This document shows, in pieces, positions 17,916-29,300 of a DNA stretch of 64,000 nt. The number at the start of each line of letters is the position of its first letter. Within the stretch, counting starts at the first letter, position 1. The position numbers and the translations under genes are program-made. The notes below the pieces were generated by a model. It was given only the letters and a program-made list of their open reading frames with translations, had not been told where the DNA came from and searched no databases. The stretch is from Candidimonas nitroreducens (lineage in GTDB: Bacteria; Pseudomonadota; Gammaproteobacteria; Burkholderiales; Burkholderiaceae_B), in NCBI RefSeq assembly GCF_002209565.1, contig NZ_NJIH01000002.1, positions 248,001 to 312,000 on the forward strand. Reading direction: 5' to 3'.

Positions 17916-18668
17916 ATGAATTACAACTGGGACTGGTCGGTCATCTATTCAATGTCGCCAGACGGGGTGCATAACTATTTACAGCAATTTGCGATCGGCA
18001 TGGGCTGGACTGTTGCCTTGACCTTTTGCGCGATTCTTACGGCTTTGGTTTTGGGTTCGCTGCTAGCGTTCTTGCGCATGCTGAAAATCCCCGTCGTGAA
18101 TTATGTGGCAGTCACGTATGTGGAATACATGCGCAATATCCCCCTGATCGTTCACATGTTCCTCTGGTTTTTCGTACTGCCCGAGCTCGTTCCCGTGGAT
18201 CTTGGAATGGCCATTAAAAAAATGCCCCAGCCCTGGGCATCAGTGGTGCCTGCATTCTTTTGTCTGAGCACCTATGCCGCTGCGCGCATCAGCGAGGTTC
18301 TGCGCGCAGGCGTCGAATCCCTACCACGAGGCCAGTTTCAGGCGGGTGCGGCCATCGGACTGAACGAATTCCAAACATTCCGCTATGTGGTGTTCCCCCA
18401 AGCGATCCGAATCGTGGTTCCCGCGCTGACATCAGAAATGGTAAGCGCGGTCAAATATTCGGCGATCGCTTACACCATCGGGGTCTCGGAGATCACGGCC
18501 CAGTCCAAATCCATGCAGGAATATACCTTCCATGTCTTCGAAGCGTTCGCAATCGCCGCTGTCCTATACATAACCATTAATTGGGCGATCATCTTTGCCA
18601 TGCGGCATGTCGAAAAAGTGATAGCCCTCCCTGGGATGGTCAGCAGCAAGCAAGAACTAGGCGCATAA
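17916..18668 (+). CDS. Amino-acid ABC transporter permease (GltJ-like)
   Basis: Inner-membrane permease of 250 residues in the HisM/GltJ family. About five membrane segments are visible. The EAA loop reads ISEVLRAGVESLPRGQFQAGAAIGLNEFQTFRYVVFPQA, the coupling motif that docks on the ATPase. GGAGAG precedes the ATG. It is separated from the binding-protein gene by a 134-bp gap with a strong hairpin and is followed after 2 bp by the second permease. The two permeases should form the heterodimeric channel. Confidence 0.92.
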   Translation: MNYNWDWSVIYSMSPDGVHNYLQQFAIGMGWTVALTFCAILTALVLGSLLAFLRMLKIPVVNYVAVTYVEYMRNIPLIVHMFLWFFVLPELVPVDLGMAIKKMPQPWASVVPAFFCLSTYAAARISEVLRAGVESLPRGQFQAGAAIGLNEFQTFRYVVFPQAIRIVVPALTSEMVSAVKYSAIAYTIGVSEITAQSKSMQEYTFHVFEAFAIAAVLYITINWAIIFAMRHVEKVIALPGMVSSKQELGA

Positions 18669-18670
18669 AA

Positions 18671-19360
18671 ATGGCCAATCTTGATTTCTCGTCTATTCCT
18701 CCTGCCTTGGGGTACCTGTTTGGCCAAGGCATGGTGGTCACCTTAATGATTACTCTGGTCGCCGCCAGCTGGGGTATTTTATTGGGCTTAATTTTGGCGG
18801 CCATGCGGCTTTCGCATCGCCGCTGGATCTCCGTGCCCGCCGTCCTGTATATCAATTTTTTCCGATCTCTCCCCCTCATACTAATCATCTTTACGTTTTA
18901 TTTTCTTATACCGTATGTTTTGGGCTGGGTGTTGCAATCTCCTTTTCCGGTCAAGGTCGGCGCATTGAACGCAGCTTTTATCAGCTTCACCTTGTTTGAA
19001 GCTGCGTACTTTGCAGAGATCATTCGCTCTGGCATACAAGCCGTGCCCAAGGGGCAAATCTTCGCCAGTCAGGCGATTGGCCTCACTCACTGGCAAATGC
19101 TCCGTTACGTAATTTATCCGCAGGCTTTACGCAACATGATTCCCCCCTTGCTGATGCGCTCACTGATCTTGTTTCAGGACACCTCCTTGGTTTACGTCGT
19201 GTCCTTGACGGACTTTCTCGGGGCTGCCAGCAATATCGGCCAAAGAGACGGCACATTGACCGAGCTCTATCTATTTGTGGCCGCCAGCTATTTCGTCATT
19301 TGCTTTGTGATCTCGAAACTAGTGAACAGGCTCGATCAACGCATGAAGACGGTGCGTTAA
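18671..19360 (+). CDS. Amino-acid ABC transporter permease (GltK-like)
   Basis: Second permease, 229 residues, beginning at [11 protein letters not shown] two bases after the previous stop. It shows the family's five membrane segments and an EAA loop: [39 protein letters not shown]. An in-frame start 90 bp upstream would overlap the first permease and lacks support. Many AT-rich codons (TTA, ATT, TTT) mark this gene as compositionally different from the core genes of the window. Confidence 0.92.
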   Translation: MANLDFSSIPPALGYLFGQGMVVTLMITLVAASWGILLGLILAAMRLSHRRWISVPAVLYINFFRSLPLILIIFTFYFLIPYVLGWVLQSPFPVKVGALNAAFISFTLFEAAYFAEIIRSGIQAVPKGQIFASQAIGLTHWQMLRYVIYPQALRNMIPPLLMRSLILFQDTSLVYVVSLTDFLGAASNIGQRDGTLTELYLFVAASYFVICFVISKLVNRLDQRMKTVR

Positions 19361-19373
19361 ACGGAACAGAGAC

Positions 19374-20117
19374 ATGGAATCCATGATACAGCTGTGCAAT
19401 GTGAGCAAGTGGTATGGGGGCTTCCAAGTCCTGAAGGACTGCTCCTTAAAGATCAATCAGGGCGAGGTTGTCGTGATCTGCGGCCCCTCGGGATCCGGGA
19501 AATCGACTCTGATTAAAACGATCAATGGCATGGAGCCTGTTCAAGCGGGCGAAATTCGTCTAAATGATCACCGCGTCAACGATAAAGAGGCAAAATTGCC
19601 TGAAATTCGTGCGATTGCGGGCATGGTTTTCCAACACTTCGAGCTATTCCCCCATTTGAATGTCCTGGAAAACTTATGCTTGGGCCAAGTCAAAGTGCTT
19701 GGGCGCACACACGCGGCGGCGCAAGCGCGCGGCCTATCGCTACTGCGCCGAGTCGGCCTGCACGACCAGAAGGACAAGTATCCTGCAGCCTTGTCCGGCG
19801 GCCAGCAACAACGCGTCGCAATTGCACGCGCCCTGTCCATGGATCCGTTGGTCATGCTGTTTGACGAACCAACCTCCGCGCTAGACCCCGAGATGGTCAA
19901 CGAAGTGCTGGATGTCATGACAGATCTGGCTACAGAAGGCATGACCATGGTAGTCGTCACCCACGAAATGGGCTTTGCTCGCAAAGTAGCTGATCGCATC
20001 ATATTCATGGACGAAGGAAAAATTCAGGAAGATTGCGCCGTGGCCGCCTTCTTTGATGATATCGAAGGGCGCAGTCCGAGAGCGCAACACTTCCTGTCCA
20101 AAATTCTGCGGTATTGA
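19374..20117 (+). CDS. Amino-acid ABC transporter ATPase (GltL-like)
   Basis: ATP-binding subunit, 247 residues. The Walker A motif GPSGSGKST is near residue 38, the Q-loop is in [20 protein letters not shown], the signature is [15 protein letters not shown], Walker B is [12 protein letters not shown], and the switch His is in [17 protein letters not shown]. These are textbook features of the polar amino-acid ATPases. GGAACAGAG precedes the ATG, and another ATG lies three codons in. It closes the four-gene transporter; a 220-bp gap separates it from the threonine aldolase gene. Confidence 0.94.
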   Translation: MESMIQLCNVSKWYGGFQVLKDCSLKINQGEVVVICGPSGSGKSTLIKTINGMEPVQAGEIRLNDHRVNDKEAKLPEIRAIAGMVFQHFELFPHLNVLENLCLGQVKVLGRTHAAAQARGLSLLRRVGLHDQKDKYPAALSGGQQQRVAIARALSMDPLVMLFDEPTSALDPEMVNEVLDVMTDLATEGMTMVVVTHEMGFARKVADRIIFMDEGKIQEDCAVAAFFDDIEGRSPRAQHFLSKILRY

Positions 20118-20337
20118 CCCGCATTTCGTCAAACACGGCTGGCCCAATGGACAGCTCGATCCATTCAACAATATTAACTTTGACGCCCGGCTCGCCATGC
20201 TGCGCAGCAAATCCTCACGATCGCGATGTTATCGCCGTGGATTGTGTTGCCCCGTATCACGTTTTACCGTGGCGGAGACCGGCGCCCATGCATACTTTTC
20301 TCCCCTGGTTAATGGCCAGTGTCCCCGGAGTACATAA

Positions 20338-21417
20338 ATGATTGATACAGATTCTGGCTCAAGCTTGATTACCGGCAAGAGCATGTTTGGCCGCTCGGAT
20401 TTTATCGATCTGCGCAGCGATACTGTTACACGACCCACAGCGCGTATGTACGAACGCATGCAGGACGCGCCGCTGGGTGACGATGGCCTGGAAGGCGACC
20501 CGAGCGCCGTACGGCTGGAAGCCGCCGTGGCCGATTTGCTGGGTAAAGAAGCCGGGCTTTTCGTACCTTCTTGCACCATGGCCAACATGCTGGCCATCCT
20601 GACTTTGACACAGCGATTCGAACAAGTCGCGCTCGAACAGGATTCACATATCTACACTATGGAATGCGGTGCGACCTTTCTGGGCGGTGCGCTGTTTCGA
20701 CCGGTATCGGGATCGCGCGGTCAAATGGATCTTGACCACCTGGCCGATACCGTCGCTTACGGAAAGCGCCGACACATACCCACCCGTCTCATTTGCCTCG
20801 AAACCTCGCATAACAACTCAGGCGGCACGGTATTGCCGCTCGAGCACATCGATCAGGTTGCCACCTTCGCCCGCCGTGTCGGGGCTAGCATGCACCTGGA
20901 CGGTGCGCGGATATTTAACGCCTGTGCTTTTCTCAATGTCGCGCCATCAACCATTGCCGCCCCTTTCGACACTGCGTCGATTTGTTTATCTAAAGGCCTG
21001 AGTGCGCCCGCAGGAGCCCTACTGGTCGGTACGACTAAAACCATTCATAAAGCTCGACAACTACGCAAATTCCTGGGCGGCACCCAACGGCAAATCGGCA
21101 TACTCGCAGCTGCCGGACTGGAAGCCATCACCACCATGCGCGGGCGGTTGCATGAAGACCATCAGCACGCCAAGTTGCTCAGTCAACTAATCAAGGCGTC
21201 CTGCCCCAACCTCCAGGTCAGTGATCCCGAGACCAATATCGTGCAGCTGGATTGCAGCGCCACAGGCAAAAGCAGTGACCATTGGGTCGACGCCCTGGAC
21301 AGAGCCGGCGTCAAAGTCCGAGCAATCGGGAGCCATAGAATTCGCTGCGTTACCCATAGGCATATCGATGCCCATGCAATCCGGCAGGCAGCAGAGGCGT
21401 TTCGCATGATAGGGTAA
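20338..21417 (+). CDS. ltaE: Low-specificity threonine aldolase
   Basis: PLP enzyme that cleaves threonine or related beta-hydroxy amino acids to glycine and an aldehyde. The protein has 359 residues. DFIDLRSDTVTRPT (21-34) is the family hallmark, HLDGAR (186-191) holds the Asp that contacts the PLP ring nitrogen, and SICLSKGLSAPAG carries the PLP lysine (Lys219). GGAG seven bases before the ATG supports the start; a second ATG lies 15 codons in. It follows the amino-acid ABC operon on the same strand in the AT-richer block. Together they may take up and cleave a hydroxy amino acid, and this link rests on position only. Confidence 0.9.
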   Translation: MIDTDSGSSLITGKSMFGRSDFIDLRSDTVTRPTARMYERMQDAPLGDDGLEGDPSAVRLEAAVADLLGKEAGLFVPSCTMANMLAILTLTQRFEQVALEQDSHIYTMECGATFLGGALFRPVSGSRGQMDLDHLADTVAYGKRRHIPTRLICLETSHNNSGGTVLPLEHIDQVATFARRVGASMHLDGARIFNACAFLNVAPSTIAAPFDTASICLSKGLSAPAGALLVGTTKTIHKARQLRKFLGGTQRQIGILAAAGLEAITTMRGRLHEDHQHAKLLSQLIKASCPNLQVSDPETNIVQLDCSATGKSSDHWVDALDRAGVKVRAIGSHRIRCVTHRHIDAHAIRQAAEAFRMIG

Positions 21418-21862
21418 GAAAAATCATCAATCTCGACCCCGCCAACCCTTCGAGACACTGCAAAGCGAAATGGCGCGTTGCACGTTGCACGTTGCACGTT
21501 GCACGTTGCACAGCCATTATTTTCGCGCAGAGATCTTCCTGAGGCATAGATCGTAGAAACGCGCACGATGGCCCACCCAGCCACCCGGCTAGGCGGACAA
21601 GCAGGCTTTCACGAATATCCAGCAAAGTTTCGATTTCGACCGGCTCGGCCCTCATGTCCTTGAAATGCGCCTCGAAAGTCGTGATGAAATCCGCAGGCAC
21701 GCCAGGAGCCAGCATTTCTCAGACAGGCTTGGGGCTACAGGCCAGATAGACGAGGAAAGCCCGCCATAGCATCTGATCAGCTCGTTCGTCTTCCGGCAAC
21801 AAGCCTACTCATAATGCAAATTGATCTGTTAAGTGATTGATTTTTAATAATTTTTAAACTGA
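21418..21862. other. Gene-poor, AT-richer stretch at the 3' side of guaA
   Basis: About 445 bp between the threonine aldolase gene and guaA (convergent). No intact gene is recognisable. A minus-strand frame at about 21520-21715 reads like protein (charged helical segment around ETLLDIRESLLVRLAGWLG) but has no matching start context and is cut by the 7-bp repeat, so it may be the relic of a lost gene. The last 80 bp before guaA are very AT-rich. The stretch looks like scar sequence from an integrated element. Confidence 0.5.
21477..21511. repeat. Five tandem copies of a 7-bp repeat (GTTGCAC)
   Basis: GTTGCAC is repeated five times without mismatch. It lies between two convergent genes. Perfect short tandem repeats of this kind change copy number by slippage and make a possible strain marker; no function is visible. 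Confidence 0.95.
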
Positions 21863-21955
21863 TCATTCCCACTCGATCGTCGCCGGTGGTTTACTCGAGA
21901 CATCATATGTAACCCGGTTTATACCTCTTACTTCATTAATGACCCTGCCCGACAC
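21863..21955 (-). other. Putative attachment-site scar in the guaA 3' end
   Basis: The final ~30 codons of guaA switch to AT-rich and rare codons while still encoding the conserved C terminus. The 3' end of guaA is a known insertion site for genomic islands whose att sequence restores the gene end. Here no integrase gene is in the window, so the site is inferred from codon use and from the AT-rich scar next to it. Confidence 0.55.
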
Positions 21956-23449
21956 TTTCTTCAGCAGCGAATAAGGCAGTTCTGCCCAATCGGCGGTCAT
22001 GAAGTCGGAGGTCTGCACGGCGCGCAGGGCTACGACGTAGTCGTAGGTGCGGCCGTCGCCCATGACGCCTACGGACTTGACGGGCAGGAATACGGCGAAG
22101 GCTTGGGAAGTCAGGTCGTACCAGTTCTTGCCGCTGGTTTCGTCGGTGGCCTTGCGCAATTCTTCGATGAAAATGGCGTCGGCGCGGCGCAGCAGGTCGG
22201 CGTATTCTTTCTTGACTTCGCCCAGTATGCGCACGCCCAGGCCGGGGCCCGGGAAGGGGTGGCGGTAGACCATGGCGGGCGGCAGGCCCAGGGCGATGCC
22301 GAGTTTGCGCACTTCGTCCTTGAACAGTTCACGCAAGGGTTCGAGCAGCTTGAGCTTGAGGGTATCGGGCAGGCCGCCGACGTTGTGGTGCGATTTGATG
22401 GCAACGGCCTTGCCGGTCTTGGCGCCGGCGGACTCGATGACGTCGGGGTAGATGGTGCCCTGTGCCAGCCAGCGCGCGCGGGTCAGCTTGGCGGCTTCGG
22501 CTTCGAAGACTTCGACGAATTCGCGGCCGATGATCTTGCGCTTGGCTTCGGGGTCGGCGACGCCGGCGAGCTTGGCCAGCAGGCTGTCCCCGACGTTGCA
22601 GTGGATGACCTTGATGCCGAAGTGGTCGGCGAAGGTGGCCATGACTTGCTCGGCCTCGTTCAGGCGCAGCAGGCCGTGGTCGACGAACACGCAAGTAAGC
22701 TGGTCGCCGATGGCCTTGTGGATCAGGGCCGCGGCGACCGATGAGTCGACGCCGCCGGACAGGCCGAGTATGACTTCTTCGTCGCCGACCTGGGCACGGA
22801 TGCGTTCGACGGCTTCGGTGACGTAGTCGGGCATGTTCCAGTCGCCGCTGCAGCCGCAGATGTCGCGCACGAAGCGCGCCAGCATGGCCTCGCCCTGCAC
22901 GGTGTGGGTGACTTCGGGGTGGAACTGCACGGCGTAGAAGCCGCGCTCTTCGTCGGCCATGCCGGCGATGGGGCAGGATTCGGTGGAGGCCATGAGTTTG
23001 AAGCCGGGCGGCAGCGCGGTGACTTTGTCGCCGTGGCTCATCCACACCTTGAGCATGCCGTGGCCTTCGGTGGTGGTGAAGTCTTCCAGGCCTTCGAGCA
23101 GGCGGGTGTGGCCGCGGGCGCGCACTTCGGCGTAGCCGAATTCGCGGTGGTCGGACCACTCTACTTTGCCGCCGAGCTGCTGGGCCATGGACTGCATGCC
23201 GTAGCAGATGCCGAGCACGGGCACGCTGGCCTGGAACACCTGGGGCGGCACTTTGAGGGACTCTTCCTGGTAGGCCGAGGCGTGGCTGCCGGAAAGAATG
23301 ATGCCCTTCAGGCCTTCTTGCGTGCGGATGAAGTCGTCGCCGACGTCGCCGGGATGGATTTCACAGTAGACGCCGGCTTCGCGCACGCGGCGCGCGATGA
23401 GCTGGGTGACTTGTGAGCCGTAGTCTAGGATGAGGATACGCTGGTGCAT
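21863..23449 (-). CDS. guaA: GMP synthase (glutamine-hydrolysing)
   Basis: Converts XMP to GMP with glutamine and ATP. The protein has 528 residues starting at [13 protein letters not shown]; an upstream TTG would add 24 unsupported residues. The class I glutaminase domain has nucleophile Cys82 in GICYGMQS and His177/Glu179 in FHPEVTH. The ATP-pyrophosphatase domain has SGGVDSS (231-237). The C-terminal XMP/dimerisation domain ends in PPATIEWE. The body uses GC-rich codons, but roughly the last 30 codons do not (ATA, AGA, GTA, ACA, AGT, AAA, CCA, AAT, ATT, AGG). The protein sequence there is normal, so this is a synonymous shift that fits replacement of the 3' end by an integrating element. 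Confidence 0.97.
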   Translation of the reverse strand: MHQRILILDYGSQVTQLIARRVREAGVYCEIHPGDVGDDFIRTQEGLKGIILSGSHASAYQEESLKVPPQVFQASVPVLGICYGMQSMAQQLGGKVEWSDHREFGYAEVRARGHTRLLEGLEDFTTTEGHGMLKVWMSHGDKVTALPPGFKLMASTESCPIAGMADEERGFYAVQFHPEVTHTVQGEAMLARFVRDICGCSGDWNMPDYVTEAVERIRAQVGDEEVILGLSGGVDSSVAAALIHKAIGDQLTCVFVDHGLLRLNEAEQVMATFADHFGIKVIHCNVGDSLLAKLAGVADPEAKRKIIGREFVEVFEAEAAKLTRARWLAQGTIYPDVIESAGAKTGKAVAIKSHHNVGGLPDTLKLKLLEPLRELFKDEVRKLGIALGLPPAMVYRHPFPGPGLGVRILGEVKKEYADLLRRADAIFIEELRKATDETSGKNWYDLTSQAFAVFLPVKSVGVMGDGRTYDYVVALRAVQTSDFMTADWAELPYSLLKKVSGRVINEVRGINRVTYDVSSKPPATIEWE

Positions 23450-23555
23450 GGCTGGAAGAGCAGTAAAGGAAGTTGGGGAAGCGCTGGCGCAATCGCTTGA
23501 GGCTTGAGGGATTGATTCCAAGGCCTAGCAAGCCGCAGGCGCCGAAAGCCTATGA

Positions 23556-23649
23556 CGTCGAAAGCCCAAGAATTTAATGGTAAAAACAAAAATAGCTAAT
23601 GCGTGCTTCTATATAAAATCCGTGGCGTCGAAAGCCCAAGACGTTAATG
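23556..23649. repeat. Direct repeat pair between guaA and the esterase gene
   Basis: CGTCGAAAGCCCAAGA occurs at 23556-23571 and again at 23626-23641; after two differing bases both continue with TTAATG. The copies are 70 bp apart and flank an AT-rich segment in the divergent control region. They could be paired regulator sites or the footprint of a small duplication. Confidence 0.8.
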
Positions 23650-23746
23650 TACCGTATCGGGGCGGCAAGGGATCCGGCGGGTGATGCCTGCGGGTATAGT
23701 TGCCCTTACGCGGCAGAGCCCGCCCCCGTCTTTGCAAGGAGCCATC

Positions 23747-24475
23747 ATGACTACCAGCCAGGATTCCCAGACTTTCGTACTCGTGCACGGCGCCTGGCAT
23801 GGCGGCTGGTGCTGGGCGCGCGTGGCGCAGGCGCTGCGGGCGCTGGGCCACACCGTCTATACACCGACCCAGACGGGCTTGGGCGAGCGCAGCCATCTGC
23901 TGGGCAAGCTGCCCATAGATCTGGGCACTTTCGTGCGTGACATCGAGAACGTGCTTGGCTGGGAAGACCTGCACGACGTGGTGCTGGTGGGCCACAGCTT
24001 CGGCGGCCTGGCGATCACGGGGGTAGCCGAAAGCATGCCGCAGCGGTTGCGGCGCCTGGTTTATCTGGACGCGTTCATACTGGGCAACGGCGTCAGCACT
24101 TTCGACACGCTGCCGCCGGCGCTGGTGGAAAAGCTGCGCGCGGCGGCGCAGAACTCCTGCCAGGGCCTGGGGGTGCCGCCGCCGCGGCCGGCTTCTCTGG
24201 GCCTGGAGCGCGAGGCCGATGCGCAGTTTGTCGCCGCCCGGCTCACGCCACAGCCCCTGGGAGTGTACGAATCTGCGCTGCGGCTGGACAAGCCCATCGG
24301 CAATGGCCTGCCCTGCGCCTACTGGCACTGCACGGCCCCGTCTTTCCCGGCGCTGGAAGGTGCCCGGCAATGGGCGCGCGCGCAGGCCGATTGGGAATGG
24401 CGCGAGCTGGCCACCGGCCACGACGCGATGGTCAGCGCCCCCGAACTGGTGGTCAAGCACCTGCTGGACATGTAG
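23747..24475 (+). CDS. Alpha/beta-fold hydrolase (esterase, hydroxynitrile-lyase-like branch)
   Basis: Soluble hydrolase of 242 residues; AAGGAG at 23737 supports the ATG at 23747. FVLVHGAWHGGWCWARV is the oxyanion-hole region typical of the EstC/MES/hydroxynitrile-lyase-like branch. VGHSFGG carries the nucleophile Ser, and TGHDAMVSAP near the C terminus carries the catalytic His. It stands alone between guaA and guaB on the opposite strand. The substrate is unknown; small ester hydrolysis is likely. Confidence 0.87.
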   Translation: MTTSQDSQTFVLVHGAWHGGWCWARVAQALRALGHTVYTPTQTGLGERSHLLGKLPIDLGTFVRDIENVLGWEDLHDVVLVGHSFGGLAITGVAESMPQRLRRLVYLDAFILGNGVSTFDTLPPALVEKLRAAAQNSCQGLGVPPPRPASLGLEREADAQFVAARLTPQPLGVYESALRLDKPIGNGLPCAYWHCTAPSFPALEGARQWARAQADWEWRELATGHDAMVSAPELVVKHLLDM

Positions 24476-24655
24476 GCGCAGTGCAAGACGCGGGACAGAA
24501 ACATAGCCCATCAAGAATTCCACAATGCGGGCCGGGAAAGCTTGGCCGCGGCTCCGCAATAACGATCGGCCCGCATGGGCCGGCCATTGCCGCAAGCTGC
24601 TACGAGGCGGCGGCACGTGGCGGCCGCCCCGATCAGCGCAGAAGCCGCAAGGGCT

Positions 24656-26140
<1,485 letters not shown>

Positions 26141-26354
26141 TTATACGATCTCACCCGCCTGGATGAAAAACGCCGCGCCGGGCCGTCGCGCAACCCGAGT
26201 CACGGCGCGACGGTGGCCGCGGCTGCACGCGGTAGGTACCGGCCCGGTAGATTCGCCCGGCCAGCGATACCGGGCAGCCGCCCGGCTAGCGCCACCCAGC
26301 CGATACCACGGCAAGCATGCTGGGCCCGACGGGCCCCGCCGCCAGCCGGCCCGA

Positions 26355-29300
26355 TCAGCCCAGCCACACCCGTGCGTTGCGGAACATGCGCATCCAGGGG
26401 CTGTAGCCGCCGCCCGGGGTATCGGCGCGGATGCCGTCGCGCTCGCCCCAGCGCGCCGGCGCCCAGGACATCATCACATTGCGCGTGACGCGCTCGGGGT
26501 GCGGCATCAGCACCGTGTAGCGGCCGTCGGGCGTGGTGACGCCAGTCAGGCCCTGCGCGCTGCCGTTGGGGTTGTAGGGATAGGCCTCGGTGCGCGCGCC
26601 CTGGTTGTCGATGAAGTTCAGGGCATTGAGCACCTGGGCGGCATCGCCCTGCTGCGAGAAATCGGCATAGCCTTCGCCGTGGGCCACAGCCACCGGCACG
26701 CGCGTGCCCGCCATGCCCTGCATGAAGATGGAGGGCGAGTCGGCGATCTCGACCATGGAAAGGCGCGCCTCGTATTTTTCCGACAGGTTGCGCGTGAAGC
26801 GCGGCCAGTGCTGGGCGCCCGGGATCATGGGCGCCAGCGCCGCCATCATCTGGCAGCCGTTGCACACGCCCAGGCCGAAGGTGTCGGCGCGCCCGAAATA
26901 GGCGGCGAACTGGTCGGCCAGCTGCGCGTTATAGCGAATGGTGCGCGCCCAGCCCTCGCCCGCGCCCAGCACGTCGCCGTAGCTGAAGCCGCCCACGGCC
27001 ACCAGGCCCTGTACGTCGTCCAGGCGCACGCGCCCGGCCAGCAGGTCGGTCATATGCACGTCCCAGGCCTCGAAGCCCGCCTTGTCGAAGGCCCAGGCCA
27101 TTTCGACCTGGCTGTTGCAGCCCTGCTCGCGCAGGATGGCCACGCGCGGCCGCGCACCGGTCGCGATATAGGGCGCGGCCACGTCTTCCTGCGGATCGAA
27201 GGCCACGCGCGGCGTGAAGCCCGGGTCGGCCGCATTCTGCCAGGTCTCGAATTCGGCCCTGGCGCATTCGGGGTTGTCGCGCCGCGCCATGATCTGGCGG
27301 CTGACCTCGCTCCATTGCTGGCCGAGGTCGTAGCGGCTGTGCTGGTAGATGCACTTGCCGTCGCGGTAGAACTGGATCTCGTCCTGCTGGTTCAGGCCGC
27401 CCAGCACGTGAGAGCAGGCCGACAGGCCGGCCTCGCGCAGCTGCTGCAAGACCAGGTCGCGCTGCGCCAGCGGCACCTGGACAACCGCGCCAGCCTCTTC
27501 CGAGAACAGGGCCTTGAGCGTGAGTTCGTCGCGCTGCACGGAAAGCTGCTCGGCGCGGATCTTGTAGTCGCCCCAGTCGGAGGCATAGGGGTCTATGGTC
27601 AGCATGTCGAGATTGATCGACACCCCCACCCGGCCCGCAAACGACATTTCACAAACCGTGGCCAGCAGACCGCCGTCGGATCGGTCGTGATAGGCCAGGA
27701 TGTGCCCTTCGCGGTACAGCTGGCGTATGACGCGGAAGAACGCCAGCAGCGATTCGGGCTCGTCCAGATCGGGCACCGCCTTGCCGACCTGGCAGAATGC
27801 CTGCGCCAGAATGGAGCCGCCCAGCCGGTTGCGGCCGCGCCCCAGGTCTATCAGGATGAGCACGGTTTCGCCGGCATCGGTGCGCAGCTGCGGGGTCAGC
27901 GTGGCGCGCACGTCGGCCACCGGCGCGAAGGCGCTGACGATCAGCGAGACCGGCGCCACGACTTCGCGCGCCTGCCCTTCCTCTTCCCACTTGGTGCGCA
28001 TCGACAGCGAATCTTTGCCGACGGGTATCGACAGGCCCAATTGCCGGCACCAGGCACTGACCGCGAACACCGTGTCGTACAGCGCCGCATCCTGGCCCTC
28101 GACGCCGCAGGCCGCCATCCAGTTGGCCGACAGCTTGATGTCTTCGATGGCACGCACATCGGCGGCCACCAGATTGGTCAGCGCCTCGGCCACCGCCATG
28201 CGCCCCGAGGCCGCGGCGTCGATCACCGCCAGCGGGCTGCGTTCGCCCATGGCCATGGCCTCGCCGCGCACGCCCTCGAAATCGGCCAGGGTAACGGCGC
28301 AATCGGCCACCGGCACCTGCCAGGGCCCGACCATCTGGTCGCGGCTGCTAAGGCCACCCACCGTGCGGTCGCCGATGGTGATGAGGAAGCTCTTGTTGGC
28401 CACCGTGGGGTGGCGCAGCACGCGCTGTATGGCCTCGTCCAGCGTGATTACGGTAAGATCCAGCGGCGCGAAGGCGCCCGGGGCGCGGCGCACGTTGCGC
28501 GTCATGCGCGGCGGCTTGCCCAGGATCACGTCGATGGGCACGTCCACCGGACGGAATTCCGGGCGTTCTTCTTCGGGTTCGGGCTGCGAAAACCCGGGCA
28601 GGCCCTCGCCGCAAGTCACGCGCAACTGGCGCTCGTCGGTGGCCACGCCGACCACGGCGTAGGGACAGCGTTCGCGGCGCGCAATGGCGTCCAGGCGCGG
28701 CAGGTCTTGTTCCAGCACGGCCAGCACATAGCGTTCCTGGGCCTCGTTGCTCCAGATCTCGGCCGGCGACAGGCCGGATTCTTCCACATGCACCTGACGC
28801 AACTCGAACACGGCGCCGCGGCCGGCGTCGTTGACCAGCTCGGGGAAGGCATTGGACAGGCCGCCCGCGCCGACGTCGTGGATGGCCAGTATGGGGTTGT
28901 TTTCGCCCTGCTGCCAGCAGCGGTCTATGACTTCCTGGGCACGGCGCTGGATCTCGGGGTTGCCGCGCTGCACGGAATCGAAATCCAGGTCGGCGCTGTT
29001 GGCGCCCGCGCTCATGCTGGAAGCCGCGCCGCCGCCCATACCGATGCGCATGCCGGGCCCGCCCAGCTGGATCAGCAGCGCGCCGGGGGGAATCGGGTCT
29101 TTATGCGTGAGCCGCGCGTCTATGGCGCCCAGGCCGCCGGCGATCATGATGGGCTTGTGATAGCCCCAGTGCCGCTCGCCCGCGGTCTGCTCGTAGCTGC
29201 GGAAATAGCCCAGCAGGTTCGGGCGCCCGAATTCATTGTTGAAAGCGGCCCCGCCTATGGGGCCTTCGATCATGATGTCGAGCGCGCTGGCAATGCGGCC

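Noticed and set aside
21350-21715. A small protein gene on the minus strand beside guaA
   Set aside because: The first half reads like protein, but it runs through the 7-bp repeats and into the 3' end of the threonine aldolase gene. No family is recognised, so it is noted only as a possible relic.
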